From: UBA4421 sp002470275
GTDB taxonomy: Bacteria > Pseudomonadota > Gammaproteobacteria > Pseudomonadales > Azotimanducaceae
Reading direction: 5' to 3'
Assembly (NCBI GenBank): GCA_913052345.1
Contig: CAJXDR010000023.1
Span: forward strand, 1 to 37,768
Length of the DNA stretch: 37,768 nucleotides
Shown in pieces: positions 22,618 through 31,851 of this stretch; the first letter of the stretch is position 1; the number at the start of each line of letters is the position of its first letter. The position numbers and the translations under genes were made by a program. The notes under the pieces were generated by a model. That model was not told the DNA's origin. It saw only the letters and a program-made list of their open reading frames with translations, and ran no database searches.

Positions 22618-24828
22618 ATGATGAGCAGGTTAATCTTGGTAGTGGCCGTTCTCGCGGCCGGAGTGGGACTGTATTTCGGCCTGGTGCAGCAGGCAGGTAG
22701 TCCCGAGGTCGCTGAAACAGTAGCCTTCGAGCCCTCGGTGGGTTTGATCGATGATGAGAGAATCAAAAACGCGGAATCCGAGCCGGGGAATTGGTTGTCC
22801 TACGGGCGGACCTACGACGAGCGGCGCTTTTCGCCACTGACTCAGATCAACAGAGAGACGGTAGGCGGCTTGAGCCTCGCTTGGTACAAGGATATGGGCA
22901 CTAATCGCGCTCAAGAATCCACCCCCATCGTGGTGGACGACACCATGTTTTTCACCAGCTCTTGGAGCCGCGTGTTTGCCGTAGACGCCAAGACCGGCGA
23001 TACCCTATGGTCCTATGACCCCAAGGTGCCAGGAGAATGGGCGCGCCGAGCGTGCTGTGACGTGGTCAACCGAGGCGCTGCCGTCTATCGGGGACGCGTA
23101 TATGTCGGCAGCCTGGATGGGCGTCTCATCGCTCTGGACGCCGCCACCGGCGCAGAGCTCTGGAGCGTGGACACCATTATTGACCGAGATCGCTTCTACA
23201 CCATTACCGGGGCACCCCGAGTGGCCAATGGCAAGGTCTTCATCGGTAACGGTGGCGCTGAATTCGGCGTGCGGGGATACGTCACCGCCTATGATGCAGA
23301 AACAGGCGACCAGCTGTGGCGCTTCTTTACTGTGCCAGGCGATCCCTCTCTTCCTTTCGAGCATCCTGAAATGGAGGTGGCGGCGAAAACCTGGAAGGGG
23401 GGCAATTGGTGGGAAATCGGCGGTGGCGGGACCGTATGGAACGCCATCGTCTATGACCCAGATTTCAACAGTCTGTATATCGGCGTAGGTAATGGTGCCC
23501 CCTGGACGCGAGTGATTCGATCTCCCGGCGGTGGCGATAATCTATTTCTTTCCTCCATCGTTGCGCTGGATGCGGACACCGGTTCGATGAAGTGGTACTA
23601 CCAGACCACCCCAGGCGACAACTGGGACTATACCGCCGTCCAGGATATGGCCCTGGCGGATATGGAAGTGGATGGAATGATGCGTAAGGTCCTCCTGCAG
23701 GCGCCGAAGAATGGGTTCTTCTACGTCATCGACAGGCAGGACGGCAAGCTGCTCCGAGCTAACCCCTATGCCACGGTGAACTGGGCGACCCACGTCGATC
23801 TTGAATCGGGCCGACCCGTTGAGAATCCCGAGCTGGACTATCTGGAGGAGGCCAACTGGGTACTTCCTGGACCGCTGGGCGCACATAACTGGCAGGCCAT
23901 GTCCGTAGACGTTGAGGCGGGGCTGGTTTACATCCCTGCCCAGGACAACCCGCTGATTTTCGGTATGTCTGAGGAGTGGAAGCAGACGGGCGTTTATAAG
24001 CGGGACCCCGGACGCTGGAATACTGGGCTGGAATTCGGCGCCTTCACTCAGACGCTGCTGGAAAATATAGAGTCTATGCCCACGCCAAAGGGCTACCTCA
24101 CGGCCTTTGATCCCCTCACGGGCGAGTCTCCCTGGACCGTCGAGATTCCTCATTACTGGAATGGCGGCGTGGTAGCCACAGCCGGTGGCCTGGTGTTTCA
24201 GGGCGACGCCCTAGGCATGTTTAAGGCCTATGACAAAGCCACCGGGGAAGTACTCTGGGAATTCAATACCTATACCTCCATGCTGGCGCCCCCCATTACC
24301 TTTGAGGTCGACGGTGAGCAGTATGTATCGATCCTTACCGGTACCGGGGGCGCTGATATGTTCTCAGGTGAGCCGCTGCCGCCGGTCGCGGAACATGCGT
24401 CGTTGACCTATAACAACTTTGGACGACTCTTGGTCTTCAAGCTTGGCGGCGAGGAGATACTGCCGGTACCCACGAAGCGAGATCGGTCTATTCCGGTACA
24501 GCCCATGCTGACGGCCTCAGTGGATCAGATTGCCGACGGCGAGCGACATTACGGTAATTACTGCGCGTCGTGCCACGGTCTGGTGGCACGCTCCGGGGGT
24601 GTGATTCCGGACCTGAGGGTGATGGGTGAAGAAAAGCACCAAATCTTTAATCAGGTGGTGCTGGAAGGCTTGTTGGCCCAGCGGGGTATGGCCGCCTTTG
24701 ACGACGTCTTGTCGGAAGAGTCGGTGACCAACATTCATCACTATGTTCGTGCCCGAGCGGAAGAGGATCGTCTCTTCGCGGCAGGGGAAATCGAGGCGCC
24801 TCAACTCACCTGGTTGGGTGGCGAGTAG
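22618..24828 (+). CDS. PQQ-dependent quinohaemoprotein alcohol dehydrogenase
   Basis: 736 residues. The N-terminal hydrophobic segment (about 4-22) targets the protein to the periplasm. The eight-bladed PQQ propeller spans about 45-600 with several tryptophan-docking repeats (VFAVDAKTGDTLWSYDP, LIALDAATGAELWSVD, KAYDKATGEVLWEFN). The adjacent cysteines that form the vicinal disulfide over PQQ are Cys146-Cys147, and the catalytic Asp is likely Asp337 in NWDYTAVQ. A C-terminal cytochrome c domain has haem site CASCH (649-653). Such type II enzymes oxidise alcohols and pass electrons from PQQ to haem c. PQQ synthesis genes are not in the window. A purine-rich GAGAGGGAGAGGGG precedes two tandem ATGs. 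Confidence 0.92.
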   Translation: MMSRLILVVAVLAAGVGLYFGLVQQAGSPEVAETVAFEPSVGLIDDERIKNAESEPGNWLSYGRTYDERRFSPLTQINRETVGGLSLAWYKDMGTNRAQESTPIVVDDTMFFTSSWSRVFAVDAKTGDTLWSYDPKVPGEWARRACCDVVNRGAAVYRGRVYVGSLDGRLIALDAATGAELWSVDTIIDRDRFYTITGAPRVANGKVFIGNGGAEFGVRGYVTAYDAETGDQLWRFFTVPGDPSLPFEHPEMEVAAKTWKGGNWWEIGGGGTVWNAIVYDPDFNSLYIGVGNGAPWTRVIRSPGGGDNLFLSSIVALDADTGSMKWYYQTTPGDNWDYTAVQDMALADMEVDGMMRKVLLQAPKNGFFYVIDRQDGKLLRANPYATVNWATHVDLESGRPVENPELDYLEEANWVLPGPLGAHNWQAMSVDVEAGLVYIPAQDNPLIFGMSEEWKQTGVYKRDPGRWNTGLEFGAFTQTLLENIESMPTPKGYLTAFDPLTGESPWTVEIPHYWNGGVVATAGGLVFQGDALGMFKAYDKATGEVLWEFNTYTSMLAPPITFEVDGEQYVSILTGTGGADMFSGEPLPPVAEHASLTYNNFGRLLVFKLGGEEILPVPTKRDRSIPVQPMLTASVDQIADGERHYGNYCASCHGLVARSGGVIPDLRVMGEEKHQIFNQVVLEGLLAQRGMAAFDDVLSEESVTNIHHYVRARAEEDRLFAAGEIEAPQLTWLGGE

Positions 24829-24857
24829 GGCCGCTAACGGCCTGGGCATCATGTTTG

Positions 24858-25412
24858 CTAGTTGCCCTTGGCCGGAAGAGAGGGGGGAGCGACCTCAATA
24901 AACTCGAAGGTTGGCTCGAATCCGTCGCCAAGAGGGGACGGGTTGCCCGCCTCATAGCCCGGGTCCTCTAGGGTTGACTGGTCGCTCTGTTCCACCTGAT
25001 TACGAGAAATTCTCCCGTTTAAAGGTTCCCCGGCTTCAAGCCTTTCAAGAGCTGATTGGGCGTCTTCCGCGTCCTCGTTGCTCCAGGGGATACTGTGGGC
25101 ACGCGGAGCGCCAACGGGCAGACCCGCCTCATCCAGGGCTCGGAGCCAGAAGAAAATGGCGCCGGGCGCCTTGGACGCCTTATTGGGATCGTCGATGGTG
25201 ATCCAGAGTACCCGAAAAGCATCCGGTGGTGATGCGGTGGTCGGCCAGCCCAGCACATCACGATAACCAAACCAGGTTGCTATGTAGAAGGCGGAAACCA
25301 GCAAGATAAGGCTCAGTTTCAGCAGGCGAGTGAGGGGCGATCGCACCATGATTAGCAGCAGCAGGGCGCCGATCAGGGCGTAAGTCAGGGTGAGCATCAG
25401 GCCGTAGTTCAT
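24858..25412 (-). CDS. Small membrane protein of the MotA/ExbD-like module
   Basis: 184 residues with two N-terminal membrane helices (about 5-23 and 31-50: LSLILLVSAFYIATWFGYRD). A hydrophilic, probably periplasmic or cytoplasmic, C-terminal domain of ~130 residues is rich in Pro, Glu and Asp and contains VLWITIDDPNKASKAPGAIF. I recognise no family. The start shares one base with the stop of the ExbD-like gene, so the three genes form one unit and the protein is likely an accessory part of the channel complex. It converges with the alcohol dehydrogenase gene. Confidence 0.6.
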   Translation of the reverse strand: MNYGLMLTLTYALIGALLLLIMVRSPLTRLLKLSLILLVSAFYIATWFGYRDVLGWPTTASPPDAFRVLWITIDDPNKASKAPGAIFFWLRALDEAGLPVGAPRAHSIPWSNEDAEDAQSALERLEAGEPLNGRISRNQVEQSDQSTLEDPGYEAGNPSPLGDGFEPTFEFIEVAPPSLPAKGN

Positions 25413-26029
25413 CAGGATTTGCCCGCTACCGCCTTGGTGAGCAACGACTTGGGCCGTCGGCTGGTGCTGGTGACCCCGCCCTCTCCATCCAGGGTGAAGC
25501 GGATGGCCGTAAGCTCATCGCCGCTGCCCCCCAGTTCATGCACGCCGTAATACAGCATGCTGACCCTGGGGTTTAATTTTTCAACCTTGACCGTGACCGG
25601 TAAGGGTTGGCTGTAGTGCGATTTATAGTGCAGCAGGTTGACCACGTATTCTCCGGCCTGAGCGGCTCGGATGGTGACGGTCTCCTGGTTGATTGGGTTG
25701 GCGATGGCCACCCCGTCCACGGTGATCTGATCTGCAAAAACCCCCCGATCATCCCGATCCAAATGCATCAGGCCGGTATCCCGATTGTGGTACCAAACGA
25801 GGCCGCCCCTAGGGTCCTCAACGATGGCGTCCACATCGTCCGGGTGCTGGTCTTCCCAGCGGACGGTGATGAGCACCTCCGCCTTGGCGTCTACGTTACC
25901 GGCCTCTTCCGGGGCCGCGATCATCATAAAGGCCAATGCAAACATGAAGGCGAAGCCCAGCAGCGTGTTGAATAACAGGTCGGTAAAGACATCCTGCTCT
26001 TGGCTGTGGGTAAAAATGCGATGTTTCAA
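25412..26029 (-). CDS. ExbD/MotB-like inner-membrane protein with large periplasmic domain
   Basis: 205 residues. A short cytoplasmic N-terminus is followed by one membrane helix (about 18-38: LLFNTLLGFAFMFALAFMMI). Asp17 stands at the helix entry in FTDLLFN, the position where ExbD/TolR/MotB carry their essential Asp. The ~150-residue periplasmic part is beta-rich (VRWEDQHPDDVDAIVEDPRG, then AAQAGEYVVNLLHYKSH) and recalls DUF2135-like domains rather than the OmpA-type peptidoglycan-binding domain of MotB. It is the expected stator partner of the upstream channel protein, 12 bases away. Confidence 0.65.
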   Translation of the reverse strand: MKHRIFTHSQEQDVFTDLLFNTLLGFAFMFALAFMMIAAPEEAGNVDAKAEVLITVRWEDQHPDDVDAIVEDPRGGLVWYHNRDTGLMHLDRDDRGVFADQITVDGVAIANPINQETVTIRAAQAGEYVVNLLHYKSHYSQPLPVTVKVEKLNPRVSMLYYGVHELGGSGDELTAIRFTLDGEGGVTSTSRRPKSLLTKAVAGKS

Positions 26030-26041
26030 GAGGGCCTCAAC

Positions 26042-26701
26042 TCATCGCTGGGTATGGGTGAAGGCCGATACCCGATTCACCAAGTCCGCCAGGGAGGCAT
26101 CAAGCATATGATATTGGAGCTTGAGCAGCGTGCTGGTCACCAACCCGGCCAGGGTGGTGTAAAGGGCTACCGCCATGCCGCTACTCATGGCTGACAACAG
26201 TTGCTGCATCAGCGAGGGATCAAACTCCCCAATATTGCCAATGGGCAGCAGCATGAGGATAAATCCAATCACCGTTCCCGTGAGGCCCAGCTTAAGCAGG
26301 AGGTCGCTGATAAAGTGGCCGGCGGCGTGGGTGTTGGTCAGCTCGTCACCCAAGGTTTCAATCAGCGCGGCCTGACGCTCGGGCGGCTTGCCCTCCAGGC
26401 GCTGGAGGCACACCTCAAGCAGGCATCCCGAAGGGAATGGCACCTGTTCGCCGTCCTCCTCAGGCGCTTCGACCTGGGCCAATAGTCGACGCTCTTGCTC
26501 GAGACGCCAAGCGCGCCAAAGCCAATGGCCGGTTGCCATTACGTACAGGGCAAAGATGGCCCATGAAATCATGCTGCGATCGGACGTCAGGGCTAGCGCG
26601 AGAAGTCCCGATACGCCGAGCAGAAAAAAACCGAAAACGATCAGTCCCAGCAGGATGAGCGCATACAGAAAAAGCGGGTCCTCAGACCGATGATCAACCA
26701 T
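26042..26701 (-). CDS. MotA/TolQ/ExbB-family proton channel protein
   Basis: 219 residues with four hydrophobic stretches (about 10-35, 42-60, 130-152 and 168-190). The C-terminal pair carries the family signature: LLKLGLTGTVIGFILML, then LSAMSSGMAVALYTTLAGLVTS. These residues line the proton path in TolQ/ExbB/MotA proteins. The N-terminal cytoplasmic loop (about 60-115) has a Glu-rich stretch. Together with the ExbD-like partner it should form a proton-motive-force-driven motor or energiser. There is no TonB, TolA, flagellar or defence gene beside it, so what it drives is open. GGGGAGG lies very close to the ATG. Confidence 0.82.
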   Translation of the reverse strand: MVDHRSEDPLFLYALILLGLIVFGFFLLGVSGLLALALTSDRSMISWAIFALYVMATGHWLWRAWRLEQERRLLAQVEAPEEDGEQVPFPSGCLLEVCLQRLEGKPPERQAALIETLGDELTNTHAAGHFISDLLLKLGLTGTVIGFILMLLPIGNIGEFDPSLMQQLLSAMSSGMAVALYTTLAGLVTSTLLKLQYHMLDASLADLVNRVSAFTHTQR

Positions 26702-26800
26702 AACCTCCCCAATCGCCGGTCGATAAAGCAGCCATGATGCAATTAGGCTTGGGGATGAGCAAGCGTCCCGGTGGTCAAATTCTGCCCCTCAGGGAGCGGC

Positions 26801-27610
26801 CTACAGGCGGTAGCCCGGGTCCAGGCGGTCGGCCAGGCGCCGCATGGACGGCCACGCCGTGCTGCTGACACGGTCCCAGGAATCCGTGTTGTTGAAGGTG
26901 CTCTGCATCATATCAATGGCCTGCTGCTTGGGCGCATTTGGCGTGCCCTGGAGGGCACCCACCTGAATTTTGCAGGCACGCTCCAGAAAATAAAGCCGTA
27001 AAAAGGCGCTGGCCACACTGTCGCCCAAAGCCATGGTGCCGTGATTGCGCAGGATCATCAGATGCCTGTTACCCAGGTCGGCCACCACTCGTTCGCGTTC
27101 CTCGAGATCGAGCGCAACGCCCTCCCAGTCGTGATAGGCGATATCGTGATAGACGAATAGCGCATGTTGGGTTAGGGGCAAGAGCCCCTCCTGCATGGAC
27201 GCGACAGCAACCCCGTGATCCGTATGTAGATGCATGACGGCGTGAGCATCTGGGCGCGCCATATGAACAGCGCTGTGGATGGTAAAGCCGGCAGCGTTTA
27301 CCTCGAAACCGTTGTCCAGCACGATCTCGCCGTCTAAATCCACCTTGACCAGTGAAGAGGCCGTCACCTCGCTAAACTGATAACCAAAGGGGTTGAGTAA
27401 GAAGTGATCGTCGGGTCCGGGCACCCTGGCGGAGAGATGAGTAAAGACCATGTCGTCCCAGCCATAGTGAGCGACCAGCCGATAAGCCGCAGCGAGATCT
27501 TGTCTCACCGCCCATTCCTGATCAGAAACGTGTTCGCGTATTGCCTCCGGCGCAAGGATTTGATCCCGGGAGCGGGGGTTAGCGTTTAGTGCGATGGGGT
27601 CCTTTGCCAT
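26801..27610 (-). CDS. Class II aldolase/adducin family protein
   Basis: 269 residues. Class II aldolase signature: LAAAYRLVAHYGWDDMVFTH at about 38-57, LSARVPG, the substrate loop LLNPFGYQFSEVTASSLVKV, and the metal-binding HLHTDHG (about 128-134, Zn ligands), with a further His in ILRNHGTMALGDS. Relatives include fuculose-phosphate aldolases and decarboxylase-like enzymes acting on small hydroxy or keto acids; the C-terminal part does not narrow it down. Its ribosome-binding site overlaps the stop codon of the upstream hydrolase gene, so the two are cotranscribed. Confidence 0.85.
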   Translation of the reverse strand: MAKDPIALNANPRSRDQILAPEAIREHVSDQEWAVRQDLAAAYRLVAHYGWDDMVFTHLSARVPGPDDHFLLNPFGYQFSEVTASSLVKVDLDGEIVLDNGFEVNAAGFTIHSAVHMARPDAHAVMHLHTDHGVAVASMQEGLLPLTQHALFVYHDIAYHDWEGVALDLEERERVVADLGNRHLMILRNHGTMALGDSVASAFLRLYFLERACKIQVGALQGTPNAPKQQAIDMMQSTFNNTDSWDRVSSTAWPSMRRLADRLDPGYRL

Positions 27611-27619
27611 AGCGTTGCC

Positions 27620-28540
27620 TCAGTTGGTCATGCCGCTCAGCGGGATGCCGCCCAGAAAAGTCATGATGACGTCGTAGGCGTCGGTCCATTCTTGAGGGCT
27701 GAAGTTACCATGCCCGCCGTTCGGGATGGTATGCAGGTGATGGGTCCCCGTGAGCTGCTCATGCAGGGCCTGGGCTTGAGCATAGGGAACCAAGCGATCC
27801 TGTGTGCCGTGGATGGTGATGATCGGGGGAGCGGCATCGGTGATCATCTGCATGGGCGAATAGGTTGCGGAAATTGCCGCCACCTCGGCAGCGCTGCCAG
27901 CCCAAATTCGGGCATAGTTTTTCCACACAGGTGGTTGGGACGGATCCGCCAGGAATTCGTCGACCTTGGCAATGTCTGTGATGCCAAAAATATTGACGAT
28001 GGCCGCCGGTTTCTCGCGTGCTCGGCAGGGATGTGCGCGATTGCTGCTATTCCATAACCCTACCGTGAGCGCTAGATGGCCCCCGGCGCTGCTACCTGAA
28101 ACCACCGTGCTGTGGCGGGCCATATTTGCCGCCGCTAAGTTGTCTTCGATGAAGCGATAGGCGCAAAGAGAATCGTCTACGGCCTGGGGTGCAGTATTCG
28201 CACCCTGACGGTAGTTGATGCTGATCACCCGCCACCCACTCTGGAGATAGGGGTCTATCAACGACCTCAGGTTTGGCTGGGCCTTGTCGCCCACAATCCA
28301 CCCTCCGCCGTGAATCCAAAACAGTGTAGGGCGTGCGCTATAGGTCGGGTCGAAGGGGTTTTGGCTGTCCTCGGCACCGGCCGACCAGTAAATGTCCAGG
28401 CGCTGCTGGGTATCCTCTCTGTAAGCGATGTCGCGCTGCACCCAGGTCCCATCGCGCCATTCAGGTTGGGCAATCGTCCAGGCAGAAAAAGGGCTCAGGC
28501 AGATCAGGATAAGCCAGCCCATGAGCTTGTTATTATTCAC
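27620..28540 (-). CDS. Exported alpha/beta hydrolase (esterase/lipase-like)
   Basis: 306 residues from a GTG at 28540 with GAGGGA upstream; a longer open frame reaches 28609 but has no site. A signal peptide (MNNNKLMGWLILICLSPFSAW, cleavage near TIA-Q) follows. Alpha/beta-hydrolase landmarks are the oxyanion-hole motif FWIHGGGWIVGD, the nucleophile elbow SGSSAGGHLA (Ser in the centre), and a C-terminal HGTQDRLVPY (Asp) and NGGHGNFSP (His). This fits the HSL-like carboxylesterase group. Being periplasmic and beside a TonB-dependent receptor, it may cleave an imported ester; that link is inference. Confidence 0.87.
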   Translation of the reverse strand: MNNNKLMGWLILICLSPFSAWTIAQPEWRDGTWVQRDIAYREDTQQRLDIYWSAGAEDSQNPFDPTYSARPTLFWIHGGGWIVGDKAQPNLRSLIDPYLQSGWRVISINYRQGANTAPQAVDDSLCAYRFIEDNLAAANMARHSTVVSGSSAGGHLALTVGLWNSSNRAHPCRAREKPAAIVNIFGITDIAKVDEFLADPSQPPVWKNYARIWAGSAAEVAAISATYSPMQMITDAAPPIITIHGTQDRLVPYAQAQALHEQLTGTHHLHTIPNGGHGNFSPQEWTDAYDVIMTFLGGIPLSGMTN

Positions 28541-28661
28541 GTAATTCCCTCGAGCGGTACACCGAAACAGAGGCATTGAGGACCGCTCCCTCTCCGAAAC
28601 CGTCCTCACCTGTGTCCCAGTGTAGCCCGAGGAGTTGAGCTTGTCCCCGTAGGTTAGGGCG

Positions 28662-31600
28662 CTAGCCGCCGCCCAGGTGGAAGGTAGCCTCTACGCCGAA
28701 GAGTCGCGGCGGCGTGACGCCCGCTGTCTGACGGAAAAATTCCCCCTCACCGGTACGCAAGACCTGCAAAATACCCACTTCATCCAGCGCATTGTTGACG
28801 AATGCAGCAATCACCCAGTCTCTGTCGGCTGAAGTCCAGGTGAGTCGCGTATCCACGCGGCCAAAGGCCGGCGCGACCTCACTCTGGCTTTGGAAGGGCG
28901 AGTAGTAGACATCGTCAATCCAGGTATACAGCAGCAACCAGTCCAAGGTAGCGTTGCTGGGAAGATTGAATTGGTAGCTGGTCCAGGCCGTGTATTTAAG
29001 CTCGGGTACCTGAAGCACCTGATTCCCATTTATATTTTTAGCAAGCACGGTGCGGCCAGTATCCTCCACCAGGGTATTGCCAAAGATCGATGGGGGAGCG
29101 GTGGCATCAGTGGGATCCAGGACGTATAAATCCTCGGTATACTCGCTGGGCGTATAGCTCAGGTTGCCGCCAACGCTCCACTGATCATTGACTAGCCAAA
29201 GGCCCTCGGCCTCCAGACCATAAATCTGGGCGCCTGGCGCTGATGCCACAGACGTGGTGGTGCCGCCCAGCCCTGAGACCTCTGTGGCCGTGGTATGAAT
29301 GGTCTCATAGTCATAAAAATAGACGGCGCCATTCAGCTGGAGGGTGTTATCAAAATGTTGCCCCTTATAGCCAATTTCATAAGCCATTAGCTCTTCTGGA
29401 TCATAGGAAGGCGTAGTGCTAAAAAACGCTAGGTTATAGCCACCCGATCGATAGCCCGAGGTGCCTGAGAAGTACAGCAGCAGGTCGTCATTGACCTGCC
29501 AATCGAGGTTCACCCGGCCGGTTACCTTTTCGTCTTTTCGCCCAAAGGGGCGATAGATGCTCAAGGCACGAGGCACGCCATTGGTGACTCGGGGTGTAGG
29601 CTCCTCAGCGCCGGAGGCATCTGTGACTAAGCCACCATTGTGGCGATTGAAGTCCGACAGGCTCATGCCCGAGTTGGCAAGCGTCCGGGTGCCGCTGGCG
29701 GGAAGTCCTAGGGTTTCGGTATAGCGATACAGGTTTTCCTCTGCCATCACATCATCGTAGGCATAACGAACGCCAAGCGTCAGTGCAAAAACCTCATTGA
29801 TATCCCACTTGGCCTGCGAGTAGACGGCGAAGGCCTCTCGCTCGGTTTGTGTAGCGTAGAGCAGGTCGGAGCCGATGGTTTGGGGGCCATTGATCACGTT
29901 AAGACCTGGGGTTGCGCCGTCATCGCCCATCCAGGTCGATGTGTAGAGGTTCAGGGCGAAGAATTGCTGGCCCGAAGCGCCATATACGCTGCGGATTGCT
30001 GGATCAACGGCGAAGTTCCGAGTACAGCCAGGTCCGCCAGTGCCAGCCAAACAGCGATTTTTTGCAGTGAAGAGGGTGGCCATATCGCCACTGCCGTTCA
30101 CCAGCTCGGCGATGCTCAGGCCCTCCAGCTGATCAGCAGCGGCCGCAACCACCGCCATCTCCTCTTGGGTTGGATTGTCAGCATCTGCGTATGCGGCTTC
30201 CGACAGAGCGATGGCCTCTGCCTGGTCCCGGGTCAGAGCTGTTTGGTCATCGTAGGCCTCCACGAATCTTCGCTCGTTGCCCAGGGAGGAGTAATAGTCT
30301 CCTCGCTGATCGATGGTGGCGTCGTACCAAAAAATGCCGCTGGTCAGGGTGATGTTGTCGCGGATGTCCCAGAAGGCCTGAAGTTCGTGAGAGGTATAGT
30401 CCGCCTCATGGTTGACATAGAACTGGCGGTCATGGGCCTGGCTCGCCGTATTGTCGTCATCGGTGATGCGCTGATAGGAGAGCTGGTTATAGCCAAAGAT
30501 ATAATTCAGGGTCAGGCGATCATTGAGGTCCCAAGCGACGTTGATTTGGGTGCCCTGCTGCCAAAAAAGTTCCTCGTTGAGACCATTTGAGGCGGCACAG
30601 AGGTCGCTGCCGTCAACATCTTTGGAGAAAACGCAACGGTTATAGCGTTCTACGCTCTCGTCGCTAGAAGTGTTGAACCCGTCAAGGGACGCTGCAGCGT
30701 TCTGAAAACCGTCAGCATCAGAGAAATCGATCCCGGGCCGGATACGTTGGGCTTCCACTACTTCGCCAGTGGCAGGGTTGCTGAACTCAAAAATCTGAGC
30801 GGTGCTGTCGAACCAGTCGTTTTGATCCCGGTTGGCTGCTGCCGTGTTGGTGCGGTCTATCCGACGATAACCAGGGATTAGGCCGTCAGTGACCCGCTGA
30901 GCCCTGCCTTCCTCGCTGAGAACCACCAGGCCGCCGCTATTGCCGCCGCCGAAAGAGCGATCAATATCCATCCAGTTCTGACGAATGTTGATGGTGAGAT
31001 CATTCGTCGGTGTCCATTTGAGCAGGGCGGCTATGTTTTCGGTACCCAGGCCATCGAGGTCTTCACCGCCGCCTATTTCGTTGACGATGCCGTCGCGTTC
31101 GCGGTAAGCAAAGTTAATGCGTCCAGCGAGTTTGTCTTCCACAAGGGGGCCAGAAAAAGCGCCGTAGTATTCCTGGGTACCGAAGTTCCCTAAAATTGTC
31201 TTGAACAAACCTTCAAAGGTATCGGTTGGCTCTTTATGCAGAATATTGAAGGCGCCACCCACCGCATTGCGCCCGTAGAGCGTGCCCTGGGGCCCTCGCA
31301 AGATTTCGATTCGCTCCACGTCCCAGAACGTCTGTGCCGTGGCCGTTATGAGGTCCTCTGAGTACACCCCATCGATATAGGTCGCGACGCCCGGATCACC
31401 CCCCAAGGCCCTGAAGTTTCGGCCTACGCCGCGAATGGTCGCGTCATAGGGCTGGATGGTTGTGGCCGGAATGAAGATTTGGAGGTCATCCTGATTGCGG
31501 ATGCCAAAGTCGTCAATAAAGTCGCCGGTCAATGCGGTGATTGAGATTGAGGTGTCCTGAATCGATGCTTCTTGGCGTTCGGCGGTAACGATGATCTCCT

Positions 31601-31754
31601 CAATTTGGCGGCCCGCGTCGGTACGCTCCGACTCGGCCTGAGCGCCGCCGCCGATAAGTAGGAGTCCGAGACTGAGGCCTCCCCAAAAGCCTTTCCATGA
31701 TGTGGTGATAGAGTTTGTTGGCCTGTAAAAGGCAGATAGGACATAGCGCCACAT
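28662..31754 (-). CDS. TonB-dependent outer-membrane receptor
   Basis: 1030 residues. A long N-terminal signal region ends with GGGAQAES near residue 41. The TonB box region is EEIIVTAERQEASIQDT (about 52-68). The plug domain spans about 60-190 with ATIRGVGRNFRALGGDPGVA, TYIDGVYSED and VERIEILRGPQGTLYGRNAV. The beta-barrel follows and ends with the usual aromatic-terminated strand near GVEATFHLGGG. Members of this FecA/BtuB-like group import iron complexes, vitamins, sugars or other organic substrates, driven by TonB. It heads a leftward group with the hydrolase and class II aldolase. Its leader can hide the ribosome-binding site. Confidence 0.92.
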   Translation of the reverse strand: MWRYVLSAFYRPTNSITTSWKGFWGGLSLGLLLIGGGAQAESERTDAGRQIEEIIVTAERQEASIQDTSISITALTGDFIDDFGIRNQDDLQIFIPATTIQPYDATIRGVGRNFRALGGDPGVATYIDGVYSEDLITATAQTFWDVERIEILRGPQGTLYGRNAVGGAFNILHKEPTDTFEGLFKTILGNFGTQEYYGAFSGPLVEDKLAGRINFAYRERDGIVNEIGGGEDLDGLGTENIAALLKWTPTNDLTINIRQNWMDIDRSFGGGNSGGLVVLSEEGRAQRVTDGLIPGYRRIDRTNTAAANRDQNDWFDSTAQIFEFSNPATGEVVEAQRIRPGIDFSDADGFQNAAASLDGFNTSSDESVERYNRCVFSKDVDGSDLCAASNGLNEELFWQQGTQINVAWDLNDRLTLNYIFGYNQLSYQRITDDDNTASQAHDRQFYVNHEADYTSHELQAFWDIRDNITLTSGIFWYDATIDQRGDYYSSLGNERRFVEAYDDQTALTRDQAEAIALSEAAYADADNPTQEEMAVVAAAADQLEGLSIAELVNGSGDMATLFTAKNRCLAGTGGPGCTRNFAVDPAIRSVYGASGQQFFALNLYTSTWMGDDGATPGLNVINGPQTIGSDLLYATQTEREAFAVYSQAKWDINEVFALTLGVRYAYDDVMAEENLYRYTETLGLPASGTRTLANSGMSLSDFNRHNGGLVTDASGAEEPTPRVTNGVPRALSIYRPFGRKDEKVTGRVNLDWQVNDDLLLYFSGTSGYRSGGYNLAFFSTTPSYDPEELMAYEIGYKGQHFDNTLQLNGAVYFYDYETIHTTATEVSGLGGTTTSVASAPGAQIYGLEAEGLWLVNDQWSVGGNLSYTPSEYTEDLYVLDPTDATAPPSIFGNTLVEDTGRTVLAKNINGNQVLQVPELKYTAWTSYQFNLPSNATLDWLLLYTWIDDVYYSPFQSQSEVAPAFGRVDTRLTWTSADRDWVIAAFVNNALDEVGILQVLRTGEGEFFRQTAGVTPPRLFGVEATFHLGGG

Positions 31755-31851
31755 GGTTACCCTCCCCTGAGTAAGAATCTGTGGTTGAAAAGACAGCCAG
31801 TAATCTGTCTACCGGGGGAAGTCTGCGTTTTTCTCAGGGGTTGGGTAATCC
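31755..31851 (-). promoter_or_regulatory. Leader RNA that can pair with the receptor ribosome-binding site
   Basis: In the leftward mRNA, an upstream arm (31851-31833) pairs with a second arm (31771-31755) that ends at the ATG. The pairing has two long blocks: CCCCTGAG with CTCAGGGG (8 bp) and TTACCC with GGGTAA (6 bp), plus two flanking pairs. The ribosome-binding site GGGGAGGG (31767-31760) lies inside the second arm. Between the arms a small hairpin can form (AGACAG/CTGTCT, 31810-31805 with 31796-31791). This is a possible thermosensor, riboswitch or protein-binding leader. I recognise no known riboswitch class. Confidence 0.5.

Noticed and set aside
29847..30590. 247-codon rightward open frame opposite the TonB-dependent receptor
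   Set aside because: Lies entirely within the receptor gene and shows no protein family features; antisense shadow.
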